Source of the DNA: Haloferax sulfurifontis ATCC BAA-897
Lineage (GTDB): Archaea; Halobacteriota; Halobacteria; Halobacteriales; Haloferacaceae
Assembly: GCF_000337835.1 (NCBI RefSeq)
Contig: NZ_AOLM01000002.1
Span: forward strand, 62,001 to 126,000
Direction: 5' to 3'
Length of the DNA: 64,000 bases
Below, in pieces: positions 17,831 through 26,897 of this stretch (its first letter is position 1; each line of letters begins with the position of its first letter). The notes beneath the pieces were generated by a model. That model searched no databases, was not told the DNA's origin, and was given only the letters and a program-made list of their open reading frames with translations. Made by a program: the position numbers and the translations under genes.

Positions 17831-18541
17831 TCAGAACAGCGCCGCGAGCGTGTCGCGGGCCGACGCGAGCGCGTCGAGGTCGTCGTCGACGACCGCGGTG
17901 TGTAGCTCGCGGGCGGCCTCGACGAGCGCCTCGGACTCCGCAAGCGAGACGGCTCCGTCGAGCGCCTCGACGCGCTTGCGGTGGTTCGAGAGGGTTTCGA
18001 GCGTCGTCCTGCCCTCGGGGTTCGGGTTGTCGTCGAGCCACGTCGAGAGGTCGCGGCAGTAGGCGTCGATGGCCTCGGCGTAGGCGAGGCCGCGGGCGTC
18101 GACCATCGAGTCCGGGACGGCGTCGGGGTCGGGGCGCTCTCCCTCGTCGGCGCGGCGGAGCAGGGTGATGACGTAGAGCTGTTCGTCGTCGGTGGGGCGG
18201 TTCGACCGGGCGACCACGTCGACCGCGTGGAGGAGTTCGTGGGCCGCGAGCGGGGTGTCACCGAGCGGGAGCAGTTCGCCCCCGCGGATGTAGCCCGTCT
18301 GCCGGACGTAGTCGCGGAGGTCGGATTTCAACGCCGGCGCGGCGTCCCGAATCGACCCGTCGCCGACGGCGGCGCGGTGCGCCGAGAGGTCGAGGTCGGT
18401 CTGCATGGCGGTGTGGCGCTCCCTGTCGCCGACGCCGACGCTCCGGAGGCTCCCGCACTGCGGGCACGACACGCTTCCCGTCTCGTAGTACGACCATCGG
18501 TGGTCGCACTCCTTGCACTCGCGCTCGCCGCGTATCTCCAT
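17831..18541 (-). CDS. Haloarchaeal protein with N-terminal zinc ribbon (236 aa)
   Basis: From ATG 18541 the protein begins MEIRGERECKECDHRWSYYE and continues SCPQCGSLRSVGVG: C-x2-C ... C-x2-C spaced as in a TFIIB-like zinc ribbon (residues about 9-33). The rest is helical and acidic (DLRDYVRQTGYIRGGELLPL, ARELHTAVVDDDLDALASAR). I recognise it only as a conserved haloarchaeal DUF; a nucleic-acid or protein-binding role is inference. The extra upstream residues in the longer frame come from a non-ATG start and are unlikely. Confidence 0.7.
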   Translation of the reverse strand: MEIRGERECKECDHRWSYYETGSVSCPQCGSLRSVGVGDRERHTAMQTDLDLSAHRAAVGDGSIRDAAPALKSDLRDYVRQTGYIRGGELLPLGDTPLAAHELLHAVDVVARSNRPTDDEQLYVITLLRRADEGERPDPDAVPDSMVDARGLAYAEAIDAYCRDLSTWLDDNPNPEGRTTLETLSNHRKRVEALDGAVSLAESEALVEAARELHTAVVDDDLDALASARDTLAALF

Positions 18542-18666
18542 GCTGTGCGGTTCGTCCCGACGGCGCAAAAGCACGGCGACCCGGAGCGGCAGGCCCGACG
18601 CCGGAGAGAGCGGTGCCCCCGAGGCGACCGCCGGGCTACATACGTCCGGCGACCCACCATCGACGC

Positions 18667-18813
18667 ATGCGAAGCGAATCCGAGGTCCGAGAGCAGTACG
18701 AGTTCCTGAGAGACGAACTCGACTCCGAGGAGATGCGACACGAGGGCGTCAGAAAGCTCATGACGCACTACAAGCGGGCGCTCGGCTGGGTACTGGAAGA
18801 AGAACACATGTGA
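18667..18813 (+). CDS. Conserved small haloarchaeal protein (48 aa)
   Basis: MRSESEVREQYEFLRDELDS followed by RHEGVRKLMTHYKRALGWVL: a short all-helical, acidic micro-protein with strong amphipathic pattern and codon use like its neighbours. I recall similar 45-50 residue proteins in many haloarchaea. ATG 18667 is divergent from the zinc-ribbon gene at 18541. Function unknown; size and helicity fit a small protein-binding factor. Confidence 0.6.
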   Translation: MRSESEVREQYEFLRDELDSEEMRHEGVRKLMTHYKRALGWVLEEEHM

Positions 18814-19424
18814 GTCATCCAATATAAATATCCCAGCGGACCGGAATCCGGGGAGCATCCGGAATTCGACCCGTACGTGCCACGCAGACGGACAGTTAGC
18901 CGCGTTGTCAATGCTTGGCACGCGTCGTTATCTTTAAGTGAAACCGAACAGTAGCCGATAGTGACGCTTCGCTTTGGAGGGCCGAAGCGTCAGCGGGGAC
19001 CAATTCAGGGCGGCATGCCGTGCCGGAGATTTCCGGCACGGCTTGCTTTCCTTCTGTGCGAAACTACGACTCGAGACCGAGCGGTCCGTCTCTCGCCGTC
19101 CGTGCGCGGTGCCCCGTCGCTCCGAATCTGTCGAAAACAACACAGGAGGGCTGTGAGCTACTTCGACGCCCACGGAGTTCCGGTTCCGACAGCCGCACCA
19201 TGTTCATAGATAACAATTAACAACATAGTTGCCGTAATTCGTTCGAGTCGTCCAGCCGTGGACATATCCAGTCCTCGAAACGGACAGTTCGATGAATTAG
19301 TAAATTGGTCAACATAACTGTGGCCGGAAGATTCCGGGGACTGGCGCGTTTTCGAGGGTAAATCGTCGACCGAGGTCGATATGTTTATCTGAATTAGACA
19401 GTAACATACGAGTCGAATTTACCG
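18814..19424. other. 611-bp region without a recognisable protein gene
   Basis: GC content drops in several patches (AATATAAATATCCC just after 18814; TAACAATTAACAACATAG at 19208-19225). It holds two perfect hairpins (18963-19042, listed separately) preceded by a TATA-like element, and the PadR promoter at its right end. The GTG-initiated frame from 18961 runs through both hairpins and does not look like a protein. Confidence 0.45.
18960..19053 (+). ncRNA. Candidate structured small RNA (two perfect hairpins)
   Basis: A TATA-like TTATCTTTAAGTG (about 18928-18940) would place transcription start near 18960. Immediately downstream lies hairpin 1, GACGCTTCG / CGAAGCGTC (18963-18971 with 18983-18991, 9 bp, loop 11), then hairpin 2, GCCGTGCCGG / CCGGCACGGC (19017-19026 with 19033-19042, 10 bp, loop AGATTT), followed by a pyrimidine stretch GCTTTCCTTC that could end transcription. 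Both stems are perfect. Alternatives: a regulatory leader, a DNA-level binding site, or a remnant of a small repeat element. Confidence 0.4.
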
Positions 19425-19712
19425 ATGTACGACCTGACAGGATTCCAGCGAGACCTGCTGTACGTCATCGCTGGTCTCGAAGAGCCGCACGGACTCGCTA
19501 TCAAAGAAGAACTCGAAGCCTACTACGAAAAGGAGATTCACCACGGGCGGCTCTACCCCAACCTCGACACGCTCGTCGAGAAGGGCCTCGTCGACAAGGG
19601 ACAGCGCGACCGCCGGACCAACTACTACACGCTCACCCGCCGCGGTCGCCGCGAAATCAAGGCCCGCGACGAGTGGGAAGCGGAGTACGTCCCCGAAGAC
19701 TTCGAGGCGTGA
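19425..19712 (+). CDS. PadR family transcriptional regulator
   Basis: 95 residues forming one winged-helix domain: LTGFQRDLLYVIAGLEEPHG, LAIKEELEAYYEKEIHHGRL, YPNLDTLVEKGLVDKGQRDR and RRTNYYTLTRRGRREI are characteristic of the short PadR-like regulators. It lacks the C-terminal dimerisation extension of long PadRs. ATG 19425 follows an AT-rich promoter (GTTTATCTGAATTAG, 19383-19397) leaving a leader of about 10-15 nt. No target gene is evident; the adjacent AI-2E-type gene is convergent. Confidence 0.88.
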   Translation: MYDLTGFQRDLLYVIAGLEEPHGLAIKEELEAYYEKEIHHGRLYPNLDTLVEKGLVDKGQRDRRTNYYTLTRRGRREIKARDEWEAEYVPEDFEA

Positions 19713-19727
19713 CCGGGGCGACTCGGG

Positions 19728-21029
19728 CTACCCGTCCACGCCGGCGTCGGACGGCGACCGTGAGTCTCGACCTGACCCGGTCTCGTCTCGGTCGGTAAAC
19801 GTCTCCGAAGCGTCCGACTCGCCCTCCGACGGCCGTTCGGTTTCGGCTGTTTCTCGCGTCGCGTCGTCCGCCTCGTCAGCGGTTAGCTCCTCGACCGGCG
19901 GGCCGTCGATCAAGTGCGCCGGGTCCACCATGTACGGCCGAATCGGCTTTCCAGCCAGGAGCTCCGGCAGGACGAGTCGGGCGAAGTTCACGAACAACAC
20001 GAGTATCATCGGCATGAGGAAGATGCCGTACCAGCCGAAAAGTAGCGGACCGAACGTGTACGCGAGCATCACGGCCCCGACGTGGAGGCTCCGACCGGAG
20101 ACGTACGGCCGGAGCACGAGGTCGGGAATCGTGTCCACGATAACGAACGAGACGGCGGCGAAAAGCAGGACGAACCAGAGTCCGGGCGGGTTCGCAATCG
20201 CCGCTTCGATTCCCATGTAGCCCGCGACGGGGACGTAGACGAGCTTCATGCCGACGACGGGGATGAGGCTCGCCACGCCCGCGAGCAGACCGATGAGCGC
20301 CGGGGCGGGGATGCGGACGCCCGTCGGCGCGAGGACGTTCAAAAGCGAGTACGCGATGACGCCGATGGTGCCCGTGAGGATGGCGTTCAGGATGTTGCCG
20401 AAGAAGATGTTGTTGAAGTCGCGGTCCACGCCGCGCATGTAGGCTTCGAGGATGCCGTGGTCGTCAGCGAACATTGACTGGCCCCACCGCCGCAGGCGGT
20501 GGCCGTCGCGGAGGAGGTAGAACGCGAACGCAATCATGACGAACAGGTGAATCGCCCCGACGCCGAGGAAGGCGAAGGTGTTGGCGGCGACGCTCAGCGA
20601 GTCGAACACCGAGCCGACCGCCTCGGGCGTCAACACCGACTGGAAGTCGTACTCCAACAGCGCCTGCGGGCTGGCGATTCCCTCCAACAGCGTCGGGTCG
20701 ATGCCGTAGGCTTCGAGGTCGATAGGCACCTCGTCGGTCGAGAGCCGGTCGGCGTAGCGCAGGAACTCGCGGAGCGCGATGGTCGCGGCGTAGACGACGA
20801 GTCCGAGCACGGGGAGCGCGAGGGCGAAAAGCGCCACGGCGGCCGCGAGGCTCGGAGGCCTCACCCGGCGACGAATCCGCCGGTAGATGGGCCGCGTGGC
20901 GTAGTAGATGAAGAGACCGAAGACGAACGTCCCGATAAAAGAGTAGACGACGTAGGTGAGCGCGCCCGCGAGGACCAACGCGAGCGACCACCACATCGCG
21001 CGGGAGCGCTGAATGTCAGGGAGAGCCAT
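19728..21029 (-). CDS. AI-2E family transporter (UPF0118)
   Basis: 433 residues with about eight membrane segments: ALVLAGALTYVVYSFIGTFV and LFIYYATRPIYRRIRRRVRP near the N-terminus, the conserved helix-turn FFGNILNAILTGTIGVIAY, and GVASLIPVVGMKLVYVPVAG typical of this family. The conserved PYVSGRSLHVGAVMLAYTFG occurs near residue 325. Known members export signalling molecules or act as Na+/H+ antiporters. A hydrophilic Asp/Glu/Ser-rich tail of about 60 residues follows the last helix. ATG 21029 is chosen over a TTG two codons upstream. Confidence 0.85.
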   Translation of the reverse strand: MALPDIQRSRAMWWSLALVLAGALTYVVYSFIGTFVFGLFIYYATRPIYRRIRRRVRPPSLAAAVALFALALPVLGLVVYAATIALREFLRYADRLSTDEVPIDLEAYGIDPTLLEGIASPQALLEYDFQSVLTPEAVGSVFDSLSVAANTFAFLGVGAIHLFVMIAFAFYLLRDGHRLRRWGQSMFADDHGILEAYMRGVDRDFNNIFFGNILNAILTGTIGVIAYSLLNVLAPTGVRIPAPALIGLLAGVASLIPVVGMKLVYVPVAGYMGIEAAIANPPGLWFVLLFAAVSFVIVDTIPDLVLRPYVSGRSLHVGAVMLAYTFGPLLFGWYGIFLMPMILVLFVNFARLVLPELLAGKPIRPYMVDPAHLIDGPPVEELTADEADDATRETAETERPSEGESDASETFTDRDETGSGRDSRSPSDAGVDG

Positions 21030-21217
21030 ACCCAATCACGCACGCGGAGGCGTCAAAAGCCTATCGCGGGGGCGACAGGTCACGACGGGACGCCGTCACG
21101 ACCCGCCGCCGAAGCCGTCGTTTCGCGCGACGAAACCGACCGACTCGGCCGCGCCGCGACCGATATTACATCAATAATAACGAACGTCTTAACTCACGTG
21201 TCGCCGTACCGAGTCGC

Positions 21218-22570
21218 ATGGACCGAGAGACGGCGGTGCCACGCGTCGATTCGATGCCCGGCGAGAAAGCGCGCGAGTGGGTTTCGTACCACCACGAGCA
21301 CGCCGCGCCGAGCACGTACGTCTACGACTTCGTCTGGGACATCACCGCGGAGTCGGAAGGCCCCTTCTGCACCGACGTCGACGGCAACGTCCTCCTCGAT
21401 TTCACGAGCCACGTCGCGGCCGCGCCGCTCGGCTACAACAACCCGAAGCTCGTGGACCGCATGGCCGAGTTCGACCTCGTCGACCCGACGAAAATCGCCG
21501 GACAGGACTTCTACGTCAGCGACGGCTCCGCGCCCGGCGAGGAGCGGCTCCCCGGCCCCGCCGCGCTCATGGACAGGCTGACCGACCTCACGAGCCACTA
21601 CGGGATGGACACGGTGTTCCTGTCGAACTCCGGCGCCGAGGCCGTCGAGAACGCCATCAAAATCGCCTACGACCACGCCGACGGCGCGAAGTACGGCGTC
21701 ACTTTCGAGGGCGCGTTCCACGGCCGCACTCTCGGCGCGCTCTCGCTCAACCGCTCGAAGTCCGTCTACCGCCGCAAGTTCCCCGAGATTTCGGGCGTCC
21801 TCGACGTGCCGTTCTGCGACGACCGGACCTGCTCGCCCGCGACGTGTTCCTGCGGCTTCTTCCCCGACGCCGACTCCGCCGTCTCCAAACTCCGACAGAA
21901 GCTCCATCCGAAAAAGGGCCACATCGACGCCGACGAGGTCGCCTACGTCATCGTCGAACCGATACAGGGCGAGGGCGGCTACCGCTTCCCCTCCGACGCC
22001 TTCGCCGAGGAACTCGCCGCCGTCGTCGACGACTACGACCTGACGCTCATCGCCGACGAGATTCAGACCGGCGTCGGCCGCACCGGCGAGCTGTGGGGCA
22101 CCGACCACTACCCAATCGAACCCGACATCATCACCGGCGCGAAGGGCCTCCGCGTCGGCGCGACCATCTCGAACGACGAGATATTCCCCGACGAGCCCTC
22201 GCGGCTCTCCTCGACGTGGGGCGCGGGCGACATCGTCGCCTCGATGCAGGGCGTGTTCACCCTCGACGCAATCGAGGAGTACGACCTGCTCGACAACGCC
22301 GTCGCCCGCGGCCGGCAGTTCATCGAGCGCCTGCGCGACGACGCGCCCGACACCGTCGTCGACGTGCGCGGCAAGGGCCTGCTTCTCGCCGTCGAGTTCG
22401 ACACCAAAGCGCGCCGCGACGCCGTGCAGGAAGCCGCCCTCAAGCGCGGCCTGCTCACCCTCTCGTGCGGCTACAAGGTGCTTCGAATCCTCCCGCCGCT
22501 CGACGTGACCGACCGCGAAATCGACCTCGGCGCGACGATGCTATTGGACGCCATCGGGGACGTGTCGTAG
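21218..22570 (+). CDS. Class III PLP-dependent aminotransferase (4-aminobutyrate type)
   Basis: 450 residues. FLSNSGAEAVENAIKIAYDH is the class III signature, LIADEIQTGVGRTGELWG the cofactor-binding Asp region, and the PLP lysine lies in TGAKGLRVGA at about residue 310. The protein is a paralogue of the one at 50648-51967 (shared WVSYHHEH/APSTYVYDFVWD opening). It differs by an insertion around residues 200-225 containing CDDRTCSPATCSCGFF with four cysteines, which suggests a metal-binding or disulfide-bonded loop absent from the paralogue. Substrate (GABA, ornithine or other omega-amino acid) is not determined. Confidence 0.88.
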   Translation: MDRETAVPRVDSMPGEKAREWVSYHHEHAAPSTYVYDFVWDITAESEGPFCTDVDGNVLLDFTSHVAAAPLGYNNPKLVDRMAEFDLVDPTKIAGQDFYVSDGSAPGEERLPGPAALMDRLTDLTSHYGMDTVFLSNSGAEAVENAIKIAYDHADGAKYGVTFEGAFHGRTLGALSLNRSKSVYRRKFPEISGVLDVPFCDDRTCSPATCSCGFFPDADSAVSKLRQKLHPKKGHIDADEVAYVIVEPIQGEGGYRFPSDAFAEELAAVVDDYDLTLIADEIQTGVGRTGELWGTDHYPIEPDIITGAKGLRVGATISNDEIFPDEPSRLSSTWGAGDIVASMQGVFTLDAIEEYDLLDNAVARGRQFIERLRDDAPDTVVDVRGKGLLLAVEFDTKARRDAVQEAALKRGLLTLSCGYKVLRILPPLDVTDREIDLGATMLLDAIGDVS

Positions 22571-22630
22571 TCGCGGAGCCGCCGCGAGCGGTCGTCTCGG
22601 CGTCGCGTTCACCGACTGCGCGCGTCGCCG

Positions 22631-24028
22631 TCAGGAGCCGTCGACAATCGTCCCGTACACCTCGCCGAGTTCGCGCATCTCGCTCTCGCCGACGAGGTAG
22701 TACGTCGTCGCGTCCACGCGGTTTCGCCACATCGGGAACGTCCCGTCGGCAAACTCGATGGCGACTTCGCCGGCGTGAATCAGGTTCGCCGCGTCCTGCG
22801 CGAGCACGCCCGCGAACGGCGAGTCGTATTCGTCTCTGACCGACCGGAACCGACGGACTGCGCGTCGCTTCGCTCGGAACGTCCGACCCGAGTCGTAGCC
22901 GGTGTCGCCGGGTGAGACGCCGAGTTCGTCGAGGGCGAACTCGCGGCCGCGCCGCCCGAGGAGGGCGACGGCCGCCTCGACGACCCGCTGGACGGTGTGG
23001 CCGTGTCGGTGACCCTCGGGGCCGTAGTTGAGCCGGTAGTCGCTGTCGAAACATATCGAGAGGAGTTCCCAGCGCGCCGCGCCGTACGGCGTCTGTCGGT
23101 CGGAGTCGTGCTCGTCGCTGAGTCGGTCCCGCACCTCGCTCGCCGTTGGAAACGTCGCTATCGACTCGGTTAGCGTCGTCAGCGCCGAGTCGAGCGCGTC
23201 CGCGTACGAGCGCGCCTCGTCGCCGAGGCCCGCGCGATAGCGGTCGCGGTAGTACCGCGCGTTGGCGAGGCGCTGTTCGGCCTGCAGGTAGGTCGCGTGC
23301 GCGTCCGCGACCGCGCCGCCCGTGAAGTCGTCGCCGGCGGTCGTCGTCTCGCCGTCGAACCGCTTTCGGTACCGGGACTCGAACCGGGCGAACGCGAGGT
23401 CGCGCTCGACGAAATACAGATACGCGAGGTCTCGCGAGGGGTCCGAGACGGCGTAGTCGCCGACGGAGTCGAGGACGGCTTCGGCGCTCGACTGGATGGC
23501 CCTCCCGCGGTCGGCCAGTCGCTCCGGGTCGGCCTCGTCGAGGACGAACTTCGCGGCACCGACGGCTTCGCCCGCGAAGGACAGTCCGACCGTGGCGTAC
23601 CGCAGTCGCTCGTGCGCGTCGGACGCCGACCGGGCCGACTCCAGCCACCCGCCGGAGGGGTCGCCGTGGTCGAGCGAGAACTCCAGTTCCCTCGGCACCG
23701 AGTCGACGTCGACCCGCTCTTTGAGCGTCTGCGCCCGCTCGACGGTCCGTTCGAGTCGGGCGACCGCCTCGTCGGCGTGCGCGTCGGAGACCGCCGGTCG
23801 CCATACGTGTGCCGGCGGATTGGGATACACCGTCGTCAGCCAGTCGGTAATCGGGTCGGGGAGCCACGTCGGCCTGAACCAGCCGATACCGCCGACCGCG
23901 CCCGCGCCGCCGACGAGGCCGAGCAGTTGGCGACGCGAGAGCGAAGAGCGGTCGTCGGGGCGAGAATTGTCTGTGGAAGGGGCGTCCGAGGGAGAGTCGT
24001 CGACGGGAGGAGCGTCGTCGGGGGACAC
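22631..24028 (-). CDS. Tat-type exported/anchored hypothetical protein (465 aa)
   Basis: After an acidic N-terminal stretch of about 28 residues comes SLSRRQLLGLVGGAGAVGG, a twin-arginine signal (SRRxLL), followed by an Asp/Glu-rich, helical exoplasmic region with repeated Arg/Tyr/Asp segments (ARFESRYRKRFDGE, ANARYYRDRYRAGLGDE). No catalytic motif is recognisable. The long N-terminal region before the RR motif is unusual but seen in haloarchaea. It lies 66 bp downstream of the fen gene on the same strand. Function unknown. Confidence 0.75.
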   Translation of the reverse strand: MSPDDAPPVDDSPSDAPSTDNSRPDDRSSLSRRQLLGLVGGAGAVGGIGWFRPTWLPDPITDWLTTVYPNPPAHVWRPAVSDAHADEAVARLERTVERAQTLKERVDVDSVPRELEFSLDHGDPSGGWLESARSASDAHERLRYATVGLSFAGEAVGAAKFVLDEADPERLADRGRAIQSSAEAVLDSVGDYAVSDPSRDLAYLYFVERDLAFARFESRYRKRFDGETTTAGDDFTGGAVADAHATYLQAEQRLANARYYRDRYRAGLGDEARSYADALDSALTTLTESIATFPTASEVRDRLSDEHDSDRQTPYGAARWELLSICFDSDYRLNYGPEGHRHGHTVQRVVEAAVALLGRRGREFALDELGVSPGDTGYDSGRTFRAKRRAVRRFRSVRDEYDSPFAGVLAQDAANLIHAGEVAIEFADGTFPMWRNRVDATTYYLVGESEMRELGEVYGTIVDGS

Positions 24029-24094
24029 ACGCCGGAGTTCCGAACCGGCCCGTGTAAACGTGTCGGCGGACTGTCTGCTCGGGGCGAACGCGGC

Positions 24095-25075
24095 CTACGT
24101 CCAGCGGTCGAGGCCGGTCTGCGTGACCGACTCCTCGATGCGCTCGAAGCCGCGGCGGACCTCCTCGGGGTCGACCTCCCACGTCTCGGTGACGAACTCG
24201 CGGGCGGCGGCCACGTCGGGGTCGATGTCGGTGTCGTAGTCGTAGTCGTCGGTGACCGGCGGGTCCAAGAAGAACTCGCGCACCCGGTCGGCGTTGGGGA
24301 TGGTGTCGCCGCGGGCTTCGAGGACCGACCAGAGGTCGCCGTGTTCCGTGACCACCTTCACGGCCGTCTTCGGGCCGATTCCCGTGATGCCCTCGTTGAA
24401 GTCGGTCCCGCAGAGCATGGCGATGTCGACGAGTTGCTCGTAGGTGATGTCGTGTTTCGCCAGCGTCGCGTCGAGGTCCATCAGCTCGGGGTTCCCCTTG
24501 CTCGTGAGCTGTCGGAGCGTGTAGGGCGCGCCGAACAGGAGCGTGTCGTAGTCCTCGCTTCCCACGTAGTCGGCGTCGCCCTTGCGGGCCATGTAGGACG
24601 CCTGCGCCTCGCCCTCGGCGGGCGCTTCGACCACCGGCACGTCGAGAAGCGAGAGGAGTTCGCGGCTGGTGTCCTGAATCGTCTCGGTGAGCCGCTGGGT
24701 CCGGGCTTCCATCCGGGCGGCCTCGACCGCGTCGCCGGCCTCACGAGCCGCTTCGAGGCGTTCTTCGGCCTTCTCGCGCTGTTCGCGGCGCTTGGCCACC
24801 TCGTCGTCTTTCATCTCGGTGACGCCGCCGTCGAAGACGAAGACGGGCGTCAGGTCGTGTTCGAAGAACTTGGGGAGTCCCTGGACGATGCCGACGAGGT
24901 TGGCGACCTCCTCGCCCTCGGTCGTCGTGTACTTCTCCGAACTCGTCCACTTGACCGTCGTCGTGAGATAGCGGTACAGCCAGTTGTGGGCGTCGACGGC
25001 GACGACGCTCCCGGCCACCTCGTCGAACGACACCTCGGAGAGCGCGGCGAGCGTCCGCAGGTCTGCGTTTCCCAT
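24095..25075 (-). CDS. fen: Flap endonuclease FEN1
   Basis: 326 residues, normal for archaeal FEN1. The N-terminal nuclease block includes [14 protein letters not shown] and [20 protein letters not shown]; the internal block includes [20 protein letters not shown] and [14 protein letters not shown] with the metal-binding acids; the helix-hairpin-helix is [20 protein letters not shown]. The last residues, QTGLDRWT, resemble a PCNA-interacting box (Q-x2-L-D-x-W) with Thr at the final position. Removes 5' flaps during Okazaki fragment maturation and repair. An acetyltransferase gene lies 27 bp upstream on the same strand. Confidence 0.95.
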   Translation of the reverse strand: MGNADLRTLAALSEVSFDEVAGSVVAVDAHNWLYRYLTTTVKWTSSEKYTTTEGEEVANLVGIVQGLPKFFEHDLTPVFVFDGGVTEMKDDEVAKRREQREKAEERLEAAREAGDAVEAARMEARTQRLTETIQDTSRELLSLLDVPVVEAPAEGEAQASYMARKGDADYVGSEDYDTLLFGAPYTLRQLTSKGNPELMDLDATLAKHDITYEQLVDIAMLCGTDFNEGITGIGPKTAVKVVTEHGDLWSVLEARGDTIPNADRVREFFLDPPVTDDYDYDTDIDPDVAAAREFVTETWEVDPEEVRRGFERIEESVTQTGLDRWT

Positions 25076-25102
25076 TTGCTCGGCCTTCGGGGGCCGAGGG
25101 TT

Positions 25103-25723
25103 TCAATCGTCCGAGTGAACGCCGTCGATTTCCGGGGGACTCACGCCCTCGCGCGCCGCGAGAAACGTCCGCTCCGGGTCGCCGAGGTCGCGGGCGCGGT
25201 AGCGGTCGAGGCCGGACTGATACGCCTCGCGGGAGACCGCGGCGGGCGCGTCGGCGGGGCGCTCCAACACCAACTCGGCGACGCCCGTCTCGCGGCCCGT
25301 GAAGCCGAATCCGGCCTTGTGGCACGCCTCGTAGGCGAAGGGGTTGTTCGCGGCGATGCGGACCGTCTCGTAGCCGCGGTCGGCGGCGGCCTCGCAGGTC
25401 CGGCGGAGCAGGTCCGGACCGAGTCCGTCGCCCCGGCGGTCCCGCCGAACCGTGACGTACCGAAGCCAGAGCGTCGTCGGGTCGGTCCGGTCCTCGTTGA
25501 ACGCGACCGCGGCGACCACGTCCTCGGCCAAGGGCGGCAAAGAGTCGGGGCCGCCGGTCGGCGCGGGGCGGTCGTCGTCGAGGGGCGGGAGGGGCGCGTC
25601 TGGGTCGCGGAGCACCGTCTTGCCCGCCGCCGCGGTGACGAACTTCCCCGCGTAGGCGAACCGCCGGTAGTCGAGGCGGAGTCGCGGGCCGTCTTCGGGC
25701 CACCCGAGCAGGTTGAACTCCAT
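25103..25723 (-). CDS. GNAT family N-acetyltransferase (FEN1-linked)
   Basis: 206 residues from ATG 25723 (MEFNLLGWPEDGPRLRLDYR). The acetyl-CoA-binding motif is WLRYVTVRRDRRGDGLGPDL (R-x2-G-x-G form), followed by AANNPFAYEACHKAGFGFTG, the GNAT motif B. An N-terminal domain of about 70 residues (FAYAGKFVTAAAGKTVLRD) is haloarchaeal. Target unknown. It precedes fen by 27 bp and is probably co-transcribed; it is divergent from the methyltransferase at 25782, both apparently leaderless. Confidence 0.82.
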   Translation of the reverse strand: MEFNLLGWPEDGPRLRLDYRRFAYAGKFVTAAAGKTVLRDPDAPLPPLDDDRPAPTGGPDSLPPLAEDVVAAVAFNEDRTDPTTLWLRYVTVRRDRRGDGLGPDLLRRTCEAAADRGYETVRIAANNPFAYEACHKAGFGFTGRETGVAELVLERPADAPAAVSREAYQSGLDRYRARDLGDPERTFLAAREGVSPPEIDGVHSDD

Positions 25724-25781
25724 GGCCGAGATGGGGCCGCCGCGCGCAAGAACCTTCCCCGGCGGAGCCGTGGACCCGACC

Positions 25782-26363
25782 ATGCACGGCGCAGGCGACG
25801 TTCGGTTCTTCGACCGCTTCGCACCCGTCTACGACCTCGTGATGCCGCCCGCCGACCCCGGCGCGCTCGCCGACGCCCTCGGCCGCGCCGACCGCCCGGT
25901 CGAGCGCGTCGTCGACATCGGCGGCGGCTCCGGGCGGGCGACCCTCGCGCTCGACGTTCCCGAGCGAATCGTCCTCGACCGCTCGGCCGGGATGCTCCGC
26001 CGGGCGCGCCAGCGGGGCCTCGACTGCGTCCGCGGCGACGCCCGAGAACTCCCCTTCGCCGACGACTCCCTCGACGCCGTGACCGTCGTGGACGCCTTCC
26101 ACCACATGCCCAACCAGCGGGGCGTCGCCGAGGAGGTCTTCCGCGTCCTCGCGCCCGGCGGGGTGTTCGCCGTCAACGAGTTCGACCCCGACACGCTCCT
26201 CGGGCGGGGGTTGGTCGCCGCCGAGCGCGTCGTCGGCTTCGGGTCGGCGTTCGCCACGCCCGACGAACTCGTGCGCTTTCTCGAACGCGTCGGGTTCGAC
26301 GCCGGGGTGGTCGAACGCGGCTTCGAGTACACGGTGGTCGGAAAAAAGCGGGAGAGCCATTAG
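25782..26363 (+). CDS. Class I SAM-dependent methyltransferase
   Basis: 193 residues. Motif I VVDIGGGSGRATLAL at about residues 43-57 binds SAM; LDRSAGMLRRARQRG is motif post-I; DSLDAVTVVDAFHHMPNQRG and FRVLAPGGVFAVNEFDPD are the Methyltransf_11/UbiE-like motifs. Likely a small-molecule methylase, substrate unknown. ATG 25782 gives the family-typical opening (FFDRFAPVYDLVM); the longer frame would overlap the divergent gene. The DUF3054 gene begins 21 bp downstream. Confidence 0.88.
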   Translation: MHGAGDVRFFDRFAPVYDLVMPPADPGALADALGRADRPVERVVDIGGGSGRATLALDVPERIVLDRSAGMLRRARQRGLDCVRGDARELPFADDSLDAVTVVDAFHHMPNQRGVAEEVFRVLAPGGVFAVNEFDPDTLLGRGLVAAERVVGFGSAFATPDELVRFLERVGFDAGVVERGFEYTVVGKKRESH

Positions 26364-26384
26364 GGGGGCGACGAATCCACGCCT

Positions 26385-26801
26385 ATGGCAACCTCGACGT
26401 CGTTCTTAGAGGAGCGACTCGATGCCGGGGCGTTACCCATCGCCGTGGGCGACGTGCTCGCCATCTTCCTCCTCGTCACCGTCGGCGTGATTCAGCACAA
26501 CGGAGTGTCGTACCTCTCGGCCGACCCGGTCGGCTGGGTGCTCACCGCGGTCCCGTTCCTCATCGGATGGCTCGTCACCGCCCCGCTTTTGGGCGCGTAC
26601 TCGCCGGGCGCGGCCGAGTCGGCGAAGTCGGCCGTCCCGCTCGGCGTTCGCTCGTGGCTCGCGGCGACCGTCGTCGGCATGGCGATTCGCTGGACGCCGC
26701 TTTTCGAAGGCGGCGTCGAACTCACGTTCGTCGCGGTCATGCTGGTGCTCGGCTCCGTCGTCCTCGGCGTCTGGCGGACGCTGTACTTCAAACTCGTCTG
26801 A
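26385..26801 (+). CDS. DUF3054 family membrane protein
   Basis: 138 residues with four hydrophobic segments: LPIAVGDVLAIFLLVTVGVI, VGWVLTAVPFLIGWLVTAPL, LGVRSWLAATVVGMAIRWTP and LTFVAVMLVLGSVVLGVWRT. The WTP(L)FEGG and LGVWR patterns match DUF3054, a family of small archaeal/bacterial membrane proteins of unknown function. It follows the methyltransferase gene by 21 bp and may share its transcript. Confidence 0.85.
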   Translation: MATSTSFLEERLDAGALPIAVGDVLAIFLLVTVGVIQHNGVSYLSADPVGWVLTAVPFLIGWLVTAPLLGAYSPGAAESAKSAVPLGVRSWLAATVVGMAIRWTPLFEGGVELTFVAVMLVLGSVVLGVWRTLYFKLV

Positions 26802-26897
26802 GCGTCGAACGCCGACCACCGAGTTCCGGCCCCCGAACCGCACCGAAGAATCAACCGAACCCGCATTTTCTGCCGGCCGTCCCCGCCCGTCCCGGAG

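Noticed and set aside
18961..19209. GTG-initiated 82-codon ORF over the two hairpins
   Set aside because: Composition (Arg, Pro, Ser-rich) and lack of motif do not resemble a haloarchaeal acidic protein; the perfect stems fit RNA or DNA structure better.
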